Assembly: GCA_014323965.1 (NCBI GenBank)
Contig: JACONB010000197.1
Location: forward strand, 1 to 8,321
Direction of reading: 5' to 3'
Length of the DNA: 8,321 nt
Source: Prochloron sp. SP5CPC1
GTDB taxonomy: Bacteria; Cyanobacteriota; Cyanobacteriia; Cyanobacteriales; Prochloraceae
The notes below the pieces were generated by a model, which made no database searches, had not been told where the DNA came from, and was given only the letters and a program-made list of their open reading frames with translations. Positions 1 to 5,117 of the stretch are shown piece by piece (the stretch's first letter is position 1; each line of letters begins with the position of its first letter). The translations under genes and the position numbers were made by a program.

Positions 1-405
1 TTACAGCCCAATGCTCAAGGTCGTTATGCCATCCCTCCCCTCCAGGTTGAGTTAGGAGTTTGGCAAGGCTGTTATCAAAACCAGGAGATGAAGTGGATGC
101 GCTGGTGGGATGACCAAGGTCAGTTGCTACTCACAGGCATTGAAAGAGCTGAGGAGGCTGAGAGGGCGTTGTACCAAGAGGTGCGGGGACGACTGCAAGC
201 TGAGGCACAACGGCAACAGGAGGCTCAAGCACGATTGCAAGCTGAAGCAGAACGAAGGCGGGAAGCTCAAGCACGATTGCAGGCTGAACAGGCACAACTT
301 AATGCAATTGGGAAACTTCAGCAAATGGGCATGGCTCCTGAGCAAATTGCAGCGGTGTTGAGTTTGCCGATGGAGCGAGTATTGCAGGCTATTAGAGAAT
401 TGTAA
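1..405 (+). CDS. Uma2 family endonuclease, C-terminal part (5' end outside window)
   Basis: The frame is open from base 1 and stops with TAA at 403-405, so only the last 134 residues are visible. The first part (QGRYAIPPLQVELGVWQG, then MKWMRWWDDQGQLLLTG) matches my memory of the end of the Uma2 (DUF820, PD-(D/E)XK-like) fold in cyanobacteria, where it is followed by a charged coiled coil. Here the coiled coil is Ala/Glu/Arg/Gln-rich and contains a 14-residue repeat (RLQAEA..). It ends in a helical segment, MGMAPEQIAAVLSLPMERVLQAIREL, which resembles the small helix-turn-helix-like tails on other cyanobacterial nuclease-like proteins. The catalytic residues lie upstream of the window, so activity cannot be judged. 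An ATG at 88 is internal and should not be taken as the start. The gene converges on the coiled-coil gene at 411-872 with only five bases between stops. Uma2 biology is poorly understood; the family call is fairly firm, the function is not. Confidence 0.75.
   Translation, partial: LQPNAQGRYAIPPLQVELGVWQGCYQNQEMKWMRWWDDQGQLLLTGIERAEEAERALYQEVRGRLQAEAQRQQEAQARLQAEAERRREAQARLQAEQAQLNAIGKLQQMGMAPEQIAAVLSLPMERVLQAIREL
190..291 (+). repeat. 42-bp in-frame tandem repeat coding for coiled coil
   Basis: Two full 42-bp units (190-231 and 232-273) and a partial third (274-291) encode RLQAEAQRQQEAQA, RLQAEAERRREAQA and RLQAEQ. The 14-residue period equals two heptads, so gain or loss of a unit would lengthen or shorten the coiled coil without a frameshift. 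Confidence 0.8.
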
Positions 406-410
406 AGTCC

Positions 411-872
411 TTAGCCAAATTTAGGCAAATCAATCTCCCCCCTAGACTTGGGTTTTTTCCCTTTTCCTAACCCATTAATTGTGGGTGAAGGCCAATTAGA
501 TTTAGTATTCTCTTGATTTTTACTATCGCCCCTACCAGACCAGGGTTGGATAGGTTCAACTTTAGGGACAAGTGAGGGAGTTGCTAAACACTGGTCTAAT
601 GCTGCCTTAAATTTCAAGGAGTGACGCTGCTGACGCACTAGACGAGTCTGTAACTCCTGCTCTTGGAGTTCTAACTGAGCGACTCTTTCCTGACTTCTTT
701 CTAGTTCTTGGTGCAAATGAGAGATTTCTTCTTCCTTGGTATTCAGTTCTTTTGCTTGTTGGGTAATTAGCTCCTGAGCTGCTGCTAAATCTTGCTCTAG
801 TTCCTTGATGGTTTCCAGCAGCTCCTGATTTTCCAAGGACTCACTCCTATCCTCATTCAATTTATCATGCAT
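411..872 (-). CDS. Conserved-looking coiled-coil protein of unknown function downstream of csaB
   Basis: This encodes 153 residues. Residues about 12-85 are a long uninterrupted coiled coil rich in Glu, Gln and Leu (for example LHQELERSQERVAQLELQEQEL). A short basic stretch (LVRQQRHSLKFKAALDQCL, about 78-96) follows, then a Pro/Ser/Asn/Lys-rich, probably disordered tail ending in KPKSRGEIDLPKFG. There is no signal peptide or membrane segment, so a cytoplasmic location is likely. I recall similar cyanobacterial proteins with the KFKAALDQCL-like stretch and a terminal IDLP motif, but no known role. The ATG at 872 is 12 bases after the csaB stop on the same strand, so the two are probably co-transcribed. 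The start has no strong Shine-Dalgarno sequence, which suggests dependence on translation of csaB. Its partner may be part of the cell-envelope machinery, but that is inference from position only. Confidence 0.7.
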   Translation of the reverse strand: MHDKLNEDRSESLENQELLETIKELEQDLAAAQELITQQAKELNTKEEEISHLHQELERSQERVAQLELQEQELQTRLVRQQRHSLKFKAALDQCLATPSLVPKVEPIQPWSGRGDSKNQENTKSNWPSPTINGLGKGKKPKSRGEIDLPKFG

Positions 873-884
873 AATAAAAGTTAT

Positions 885-1931
885 TTAACCTATAATACTA
901 TATAATACTTTTTGATGAATTAAAGCACTACTAATTAAAGATTGAATAATACCTAGGTTTAAAAGGCGGCCATTAAGGTAGTGCTCTAACCAAATTTGGC
1001 TCATTAAATCCGGTTTATCTGGCAGTTTTTCTAATTCCCATCCTGGTAAATTTAATTCAGTCATCAGTTGCTTAACTTTGGGGTCATAACTAATCGCAAA
1101 ACAGGTACATCCTGCTGCTGCGGCCATAACTAAACCATGATAGCGCATGGCGATCGCCATTTTAACTCCCCGAAATAATCCTTTCAGTTCTTGGGGATTT
1201 TCTAATGAGATAACCTCCACGGAACCAGGAAGTTGCTGGGCGATCAAATCAGCGATGTCTTGGTCTAAGACAGGCTGAAACGGCACCAATAATATACAAG
1301 CATCCGTAGCCTTTTGCAATTGAATTAAAGCCAGAGTCAAATTTTCCAGTCCTTGGGGGGTTAAATGAGGTGGTCCGCGCAAAATAACTGCTATTCTGGG
1401 TGTGGGCAAGTCAGACAAACGGGAAATTTCCTTCCCTTCTAAAGCCCACACTGGATCCGGAGCGATAGTAGGGGTTATCCCCCAATCTGCCAGTAATTTC
1501 GCGCTCCCATTATCCCTAACACTCACAGCATTACAGCGTCTCAAAACCCACTTAGTCAAACCACGGGTGAGGGGGTGATCCAAAGGTCCGATTCCTTGGG
1601 CCCAGGCAATAGTTTTCATGCCAAATTGTTGAGCTAAAGCCATCAAACCCCCATAGTAAAAAGGACTAGCTAAACTGGTGACATCTTGCATTAAACTGCC
1701 ACCACCCCAAATAAAGCAATCAGACTGACTCAGCGCTCTTAAAATAGAAACAGCAGAGCGATTGTGGCAACTTTGAACCCCATAGCGTTGGGAAGTTTGG
1801 CGAGGATCGGCAGAAAGAACTATGGGGGTCACCTGTTTTGGCAACATTTGTAATAGGGACATGAGCAATGCTTCATCTCCCCCATTTCCTTTGCCATAAT
1901 AGCCACAAATAACTGCCTTTATTGTCTTCAT
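885..1931 (-). CDS. csaB: Polysaccharide pyruvyl transferase CsaB
   Basis: This is a full-length 348-residue member of the PS_pyruv_trans family. Family signatures visible in order are the N-terminal glycine-rich GYYGKGNGGDEA (10-21), WGGGSLMQD (75-83), AQGIGP (111-116), a linker with ILRGPP (183-188), and the conserved RYHG motif (263-266) followed by MAAAAGC. CsaB enzymes add a ketal-linked pyruvate to a cell-wall polysaccharide. In Gram-positive bacteria this is the ligand for SLH domains, and in cyanobacteria it is thought to hold SLH-domain outer-membrane porins to the peptidoglycan-linked polymer. The protein is expected to be cytoplasmic. The ATG at 1931 has a purine-rich ribosome site (GGAAGG) about ten bases upstream on its strand. 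It is the first gene of a probable two-gene unit with the coiled-coil gene downstream, and it diverges from the small ORF at 1983 across 51 bases. The name is secure at family level; the exact sugar acceptor is unknown. Confidence 0.9.
   Translation of the reverse strand: MKTIKAVICGYYGKGNGGDEALLMSLLQMLPKQVTPIVLSADPRQTSQRYGVQSCHNRSAVSILRALSQSDCFIWGGGSLMQDVTSLASPFYYGGLMALAQQFGMKTIAWAQGIGPLDHPLTRGLTKWVLRRCNAVSVRDNGSAKLLADWGITPTIAPDPVWALEGKEISRLSDLPTPRIAVILRGPPHLTPQGLENLTLALIQLQKATDACILLVPFQPVLDQDIADLIAQQLPGSVEVISLENPQELKGLFRGVKMAIAMRYHGLVMAAAAGCTCFAISYDPKVKQLMTELNLPGWELEKLPDKPDLMSQIWLEHYLNGRLLNLGIIQSLISSALIHQKVLYSIIG
1150..1157. repeat. HIP1 octamer GCGATCGC
   Basis: This is a perfect HIP1 palindrome, embedded in a 14-bp palindrome ATGGCGATCGCCAT (1147-1160) within csaB. 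HIP1 is over-represented in many cyanobacterial genomes and supports the taxonomic guess. Confidence 0.9.
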
Positions 1932-1982
1932 GAATAAATCCCTTCCTTATAGAGCCATCTAAAATATCCTAGTAGTTTTATC
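1932..1982. promoter_or_regulatory. Short divergent intergenic region between csaB and the small ORF
   Basis: The two genes are transcribed away from each other across only 51 AT-rich bases, so promoters for both must sit here or reach into the opposite gene. On the minus strand GGAAGG lies about ten bases before the csaB ATG. No clear -35/-10 pair or operator palindrome is visible. Confidence 0.35.
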
Positions 1983-2171
1983 ATGAATGTAAATCCAACA
2001 GTTGAAGAAATCAAAGAAATGATTTTCCGACTACCGCTACAGGAAGTGGTAGTACTGATACAAGATATTGAAGAAAGATTAGAAACCCTGGACATAATGC
2101 AACTGGCAGAAACAGGATTTAAAGAATGGAACGATACAGAGGAAGATATTTATAGCAGTTACCAGTACTAA
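1983..2171 (+). CDS. Small antitoxin-like protein, apparently without its toxin
   Basis: This encodes 62 acidic residues. The N-terminal part (NPTVEEIKEMIFRLPLQEVVVLIQDIEERLETL) is predicted helical, and the C-terminal LAETGFKEWNDTEEDIYSSYQY resembles the EWNDPEEDIY ending of many small cyanobacterial proteins that I associate with type II toxin-antitoxin operons, usually ahead of a MazF/PemK-type toxin. That assignment is from memory and not certain. In a normal locus the toxin ORF would start within a few bases of the stop at 2171. Here only 114 bases of simple CTCTGCGT-type repeat lie between it and the next, oppositely oriented gene. The stand-alone ORF may be a solitary antitoxin or a remnant. 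There is no obvious Shine-Dalgarno sequence before the ATG at 1983. Confidence 0.55.
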   Translation: MNVNPTVEEIKEMIFRLPLQEVVVLIQDIEERLETLDIMQLAETGFKEWNDTEEDIYSSYQY

Positions 2172-2211
2172 TTATTAGTTATATTAATCTCCCCGTTCCT
2201 CTCTCTGTCCC

Positions 2212-2244
2212 TCTCTCTGCGTCTCTGTGTCTCTGCGTGAAACT
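2212..2244 (+). repeat. CTCTGTGTCTCTGCGTGAAAC-type dispersed repeat, copy A
   Basis: This pyrimidine-rich repeat matches 6111-6143 at 31 of 33 positions, the last 24 identical. It sits between two convergent genes (stops at 2171 and 2286). A looser CTCTCT run extends upstream to about 2197. Such CTCTG(C/T)GT repeats are common in cyanobacterial intergenic DNA; no function is evident. Confidence 0.8.
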
Positions 2245-2285
2245 CTATTAAAAACGGAACCACAGATGATGATAGATAGAGAGTT

Positions 2286-3020
2286 TTATTCTGAAGAAGT
2301 TAAACTGTTGATTTTTTGCTGAAGGGGAGAGATAATGCGATCCACTAAGCGAGAGAATGGAAGACTTTGGAGATATACTCGCCCAGGTCCCGTCATTTTT
2401 GCTAAAAATAAGCCTTCACCCCCAAAGAGAACATTTTTAAACCCCCCAACAAATTGAATGTCGTAGTCTACTGAAGGGGAAAAAGCCACGAGACAACCTG
2501 TATCCACCCGCAGAACTTCCCCTGGTTGGAGATTTTTTTCCACGATCGCCCCTCCTGCTTGAACAAATGCCATGCCATCGCCTCTTAATCTTTGCAGAAT
2601 AAAGCCTTCTCCGCCGAAAAAGCCAGCCCCTAAGCGTTTGGTAAAGGCAACTTCAATATCTGTACCACTAGCAGCACAGAGAAAAGCGTCTTTCTGACAC
2701 AGAAACTCCCCTCCCAATGCTCCCAGATCCAGGGGAATAATTTGACCAGGAACGGTTGCGGCAAAACCCACTCGCGCTTTTCCTCTCCCCCCATTAGCGA
2801 AAGTGGTAATAAAGAAACTTTCCCCTGTTAACATGCGTTTGAATCCAGCGAACAAACCCCCAGCGATACCCCCACCGCCCATTCCTGTTTGCATTTCGAT
2901 CCCTTCTTCCATGTAGGTCATAGTGCCTACTTCTGCTTGCACTCCTTCTCTGGGGTCCAGTTCAATTTCCACCAGTTGCAAGTCGTTGCCGTAAATTGTA
3001 TAGTCGATGACGTCAGCCAT
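2286..3020 (-). CDS. TIGR00266 / AIM24 family protein
   Basis: This encodes 244 residues, full length for the family. The pattern is typical: VEIELDPREGVQAEVGTMTYM near the N-terminus, a glycine-rich stretch (GMGGGGIAGG, 46-55), RMLTGESFF (62-70), then repeated beta-strand motifs FFGGEGF (134-140), VQAGGAIVEKNLQPGE (153-168), and VLFGGEGLFLAKMTGPG (187-203). AIM24-type proteins form a beta-prism trimer-like fold; the bacterial role is not known, and the mitochondrial homologue affects inner-membrane organisation. No signal peptide is visible. I chose the ATG at 3020 because GAGGA lies about nine bases upstream; extending to a TTG at 3035 would add five residues and is less likely. It diverges from the transporter gene at 3056 across only 35 bases and converges with the small ORF ending at 2171. 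Confidence 0.85.
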   Translation of the reverse strand: MADVIDYTIYGNDLQLVEIELDPREGVQAEVGTMTYMEEGIEMQTGMGGGGIAGGLFAGFKRMLTGESFFITTFANGGRGKARVGFAATVPGQIIPLDLGALGGEFLCQKDAFLCAASGTDIEVAFTKRLGAGFFGGEGFILQRLRGDGMAFVQAGGAIVEKNLQPGEVLRVDTGCLVAFSPSVDYDIQFVGGFKNVLFGGEGLFLAKMTGPGRVYLQSLPFSRLVDRIISPLQQKINSLTSSE

Positions 3021-3055
3021 GGATTTTGTCCTCAAATTATTTTTTTATAGTGTAC
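3021..3055. promoter_or_regulatory. 35-bp AT-rich divergent gap between the AIM24-family gene and the transporter gene
   Basis: A run of T residues and TATAGT (3046-3051) lie just before the transporter ATG, and GAGGA on the minus strand serves the AIM24-family gene. The gap is too short for two independent standard promoters, so at least one must extend into coding sequence or the transporter mRNA may be nearly leaderless. No firm promoter call is possible. Confidence 0.3.
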
Positions 3056-4681
3056 ATGAGATTATCTAAATTCTCCACTCTGCCAATCTTTGTTCTCTCT
3101 CTCTGCTCCACCCTCCTATTTGCTGGGTGCAATCCCCCAAATCCATCTTCCACCACTACCCTCAAACTCCTCTATTGGCAAGCCCCCACCATCCTCAACC
3201 CCCACCTCTCCACTGGTTTTAAAGACTCAGAAGCCAGTCGCATTACCTTAGAACCCTTAGCAAGTTTTGATAACGACGGTAACATGGTCCTCTTCTTAGC
3301 AGCAGAAGAGCCAACCCTAGCAAACGGAGGTGTGGCTGCTGACGGGAAGTCCGTGACTTGGAAACTCAAACAGGGAGTCCAATGGTCCGACGGCACCCCT
3401 TTTACTGCTGCTGATGTGAAGTTTACCTATGAATTTATTACTAACCCTCAGGTGGGTTCTACCACAGCGGGAACCTATGAGGTTATTGATAGTGTGGAGG
3501 TGGTGGATGACTACACAGTGAAAATCTACTTCAAAGAGGTCAACCCCTCTTGGTTCCTGGTGTTCATGGGTACGGAAGGAATGATTTTGCCTAAGCATAT
3601 CTTTAAAGATTTTAACGGTGCTAATGGACGAGAAGCCCCCGGTAACTTGAAACCTGTAGGTACAGGTGCATATAAAATAGCAGAATTCAAACCAGGAGAC
3701 GTGGTGGTTTACGAACCCAACCCTCATTTCCGTGCTCCAGAAAAGGTGAGTTTTCAGCGGGTGGAATTGAAAGGAGGTGGAGATGCTACTTCCGCAGCCA
3801 GAGCAGTTTTGCAAACTGGGGAAGCGGATTTTGCCAATAACCTTCAGGTAGAAAAAACCATTTTACAAGAACTGGAAAAGGCTGGTCAAGGTAAAGTAGT
3901 AGCTAATTTCGGTGCTCTATCAGAGCGGATTTTAATCAATCATACTGACCCCAATAAAGCAACGTCAGAGGGAGAACGTTCTAGCGTACAATTTCCTCAT
4001 CCCTTCTTTCAAGACCAGCAAGTAAGACAGGCATTTGCCTTAGCTATGGACCGGGATACCATAGGGGAAAAGCTTTACGGTTCCACCGGGAAAGCAACAG
4101 CTAATATCTTAGTCGCCCCACCCCAGTATAACTCTCCTCATACCAGTTACGAATTTAACTTGGAGAAAGCTGCTGCTTTACTAGATACAGCAGGTTGGCA
4201 AGATAGTAATAATAATGGCATTCGGGATAAAGATGGAGTAGAGATGAAAGTGGTATTTCAAACTTCCGTTAATCCCTTGCGTCAGAAGACTCAGGAAGTG
4301 GTGAAACAGGGATTGCAATCTCTGGGTATTGACGTGGAACTGAAGAGTGTGGATGCCAGTGTTTTCTTTTCTAGCGATCCTGCTAATAATGACACGGTAG
4401 AACACTTCTATGCTGATTTGGAAATGTATACCGGACAAAATCACGGACGTTACTGCAACCAGGAATACGATAGCCTCTGGAAAGAGTCTACCACAGAATT
4501 AGACCCAGAAAAACGGCGACAACTGTTTATCCAGATGAATGATATATTAATAGAGGATGCAGCAGTGATTCCTTTAGTCCATCGAGCTAACGTTGTGGGA
4601 GTGAGCAATAGTTTGCTGGGTGTTGATTTAACTCCTTGGGACTTGCGAACTTGGAATATTGTGGATTGGAGTCGCAGATAA
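3056..4681 (+). CDS. Peptide/oligopeptide ABC transporter substrate-binding lipoprotein (SBP_bac_5 family)
   Basis: This encodes 541 residues with a lipoprotein signal: MRLSK, a hydrophobic stretch, then LLFAGC with the lipid-modified Cys at 25. The mature protein follows the DppA/OppA (cluster C) pattern: LLYWQAPTILNPHLSTG near the N-terminus, then LKQGVQWSDGTPFTAADVKFTYE, GTGAYKIAEFKPGD, VRQAFALAMDR, and a Ca-loop-like GWQDSNNNGIRDKDG, all typical of the family. It would capture peptides or a related solute in the periplasm for the permeases encoded downstream. I chose the ATG at 3056 because it gives a clean signal peptide; TTG 3026 and GTG 3050 are possible but add an unusual N-terminus. 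Residues 427-459 are encoded by the upstream copy of a 99-bp repeat shared with the next gene; since the protein reads as complete through the C-terminus, this copy is probably the original. The substrate cannot be assigned. Confidence 0.9.
   Translation: MRLSKFSTLPIFVLSLCSTLLFAGCNPPNPSSTTTLKLLYWQAPTILNPHLSTGFKDSEASRITLEPLASFDNDGNMVLFLAAEEPTLANGGVAADGKSVTWKLKQGVQWSDGTPFTAADVKFTYEFITNPQVGSTTAGTYEVIDSVEVVDDYTVKIYFKEVNPSWFLVFMGTEGMILPKHIFKDFNGANGREAPGNLKPVGTGAYKIAEFKPGDVVVYEPNPHFRAPEKVSFQRVELKGGGDATSAARAVLQTGEADFANNLQVEKTILQELEKAGQGKVVANFGALSERILINHTDPNKATSEGERSSVQFPHPFFQDQQVRQAFALAMDRDTIGEKLYGSTGKATANILVAPPQYNSPHTSYEFNLEKAAALLDTAGWQDSNNNGIRDKDGVEMKVVFQTSVNPLRQKTQEVVKQGLQSLGIDVELKSVDASVFFSSDPANNDTVEHFYADLEMYTGQNHGRYCNQEYDSLWKESTTELDPEKRRQLFIQMNDILIEDAAVIPLVHRANVVGVSNSLLGVDLTPWDLRTWNIVDWSRR
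4334..4432 (+). repeat. 99-bp perfect direct repeat, copy 1 (likely donor)
   Basis: This is identical over 99 bases to 4966-5064, in the same orientation and same reading frame, offset by 632 bp. It encodes residues 427-459 of the binding protein, starting VELKSVDASVFFSSDP and ending ADLEMYT. The sequence fits its surroundings in the SBP_bac_5 fold, so this copy is taken as ancestral. Confidence 0.97.
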
Positions 4682-4693
4682 TAGAAGATTTTT

Positions 4694-4718
4694 AACCGCA
4701 GATAAACACAGATAAACG
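4694..4718 (+). repeat. Left inverted repeat of the GxxExxY cassette (CAGATAAAC type)
   Basis: It begins AACCG and continues with 10-bp units (GCAGATAAAC at 4698, ACAGATAAAC at 4708, GCAGATAAGG at 4718-4727). The 25 bases match the reverse complement of 5081-5105 with one mismatch. It starts 12 bases after the stop of the binding-protein gene. Confidence 0.9.
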
Positions 4719-4723
4719 CAGAT

Positions 4724-4730
4724 AAGGAGG
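4724..4730 (+). promoter_or_regulatory. Strong Shine-Dalgarno AAGGAGG for the GxxExxY gene
   Basis: AAGGAGG ends ten bases before the ATG at 4741. Another ATG at 4731 directly abuts the site and opens only a 7-codon frame (MKTDEEY then TAA), so spacing decides for 4741. Strong sites of this kind are rare elsewhere in the window. Confidence 0.6.
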
Positions 4731-4740
4731 ATGAAGACTG

Positions 4741-5112
4741 ATGAGGAGTATTAATGAGATAACTGAAAGGATTCTTGGTTGTTCTTTTACGGTGAGTAAT
4801 GGTTTGGGAGCTGGTTTTTTGGAGAAGGTGTACGAAAATGCTCTCACTCATGAATTGAGAAAAATCGGACTCGCAGTGGAACAACAATATAAAATAGAGG
4901 TGTGGTATGATGATATCATAGTGGGTAATTATACGGCTGACTTATTGGTTGAAAAGCTAGTTCTGGTGGAACTGAAGAGTGTGGATGCCAGTGTTTTCTT
5001 TTCTAGCGATCCTGCTAATAATGACACGGTAGAACACTTCTATGCTGATTTGGAAATGTATACCTATCCCTATTCATCGGCGTTTATCTGCGTTTATCTG
5101 CGGTTCATATAA
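4741..5112 (+). CDS. GxxExxY family protein (PD-(D/E)XK nuclease-like) with chimeric C-terminus
   Basis: This encodes 123 residues. Residues 1-81 are a typical GxxExxY core: INEITERILGCSFTVSN, the name-giving GFLEKVY (25-31), ENALTHELRK, YTADLLV with D67, and VELK with E77 and K79, the D...ExK pattern of PD-(D/E)XK nucleases. Normal family members then continue with about 45 residues of the kind IHEAQ.LNYLK...GLLINF. Here residues 76-108 are instead identical to residues 427-459 of the upstream binding protein (VDASVFFSSDPANN.. to ADLEMYT), followed by YPYSSAFICVYLRFI, which is simply the right inverted repeat read in frame. The gene therefore keeps catalytic residues but lacks the C-terminal helix/strand region, and is probably inactive or altered. 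It lies in the transporter operon orientation, ending five bases before permease B. The role of this family is unknown. Confidence 0.8.
   Translation: MRSINEITERILGCSFTVSNGLGAGFLEKVYENALTHELRKIGLAVEQQYKIEVWYDDIIVGNYTADLLVEKLVLVELKSVDASVFFSSDPANNDTVEHFYADLEMYTYPYSSAFICVYLRFI
4966..5064 (+). repeat. 99-bp perfect direct repeat, copy 2 (inserted into GxxExxY gene)
   Basis: This copy matches 4334-4432 at all 99 bases and keeps the same codon phase. It starts at the GTG of V76 in the GxxExxY gene and ends at 5064, after which the sequence (TATCCCTATTCATCGG) returns to the cassette's own 3' flank and right inverted repeat. It occupies the place of the family's usual C-terminal coding sequence. Confidence 0.97.
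5081..5105 (-). repeat. Right inverted repeat of the GxxExxY cassette
   Basis: Two CGTTTATCTG units followed by CGGTT form the inverse of 4694-4718 with 24/25 identity. The repeat is translated as AFICVYLRF at the end of the GxxExxY ORF and ends 12 bases before the permease B ATG. Confidence 0.9.
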
Positions 5113-5117
5113 TACCT

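Larger units (their letters stand above)
4694..5105 (+). mobile_element. Putative inverted-repeat-bounded GxxExxY cassette within the transporter operon
   Basis: This 412-bp segment is bounded by near-perfect 25-bp inverted repeats (AACCG... and ...CGGTT) and contains only the GxxExxY gene. Removing it would leave 24 bases between the binding-protein stop and the permease start, an ordinary operon spacing, which argues it was inserted. I see no transposase and no obvious target-site duplication, so any movement would need factors elsewhere, or the repeats may have another role. GxxExxY genes flanked by CAGATAAACG-like repeats are, as I recall, frequent in bacterial genomes. Confidence 0.45.

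Noticed and set aside
2172..2285. Degraded toxin gene after the antitoxin-like ORF
   Set aside because: No frame in these 114 bases shows MazF/PemK, RelE or PIN-like sequence. The interval is mostly simple repeat.
3317..3814. Reverse-strand 165-codon open frame inside the binding-protein gene
   Set aside because: It lies entirely antisense to a clear SBP_bac_5 gene, has a Cys/His/Phe-rich composition and matches no recognisable family.
4698..4727. CRISPR array
   Set aside because: The 10-bp units are directly adjacent with no spacers, and the mirrored copy at 5081-5105 fits an inverted-repeat boundary instead.
4731..4754. ATG at 4731 as the GxxExxY start, with MKTDEE followed by a possible one-base frameshift into INEIT
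   Set aside because: The ATG touches the AAGGAGG site with no spacing and its frame ends after seven codons. ATG 4741 has proper spacing and leads directly into the family core, so no frameshift is needed.
4450..4887. Reverse-strand 145-codon open frame across the binding-protein 3' end and the GxxExxY 5' end
   Set aside because: It is antisense to two recognised genes and passes through the inverted repeat; its sequence shows no domain.
5108..5113. TATAAT as a promoter for permease B
   Set aside because: Transcription would begin at or after the ATG at 5118 and there is no -35 at the right distance. It is more likely chance AT-rich sequence.
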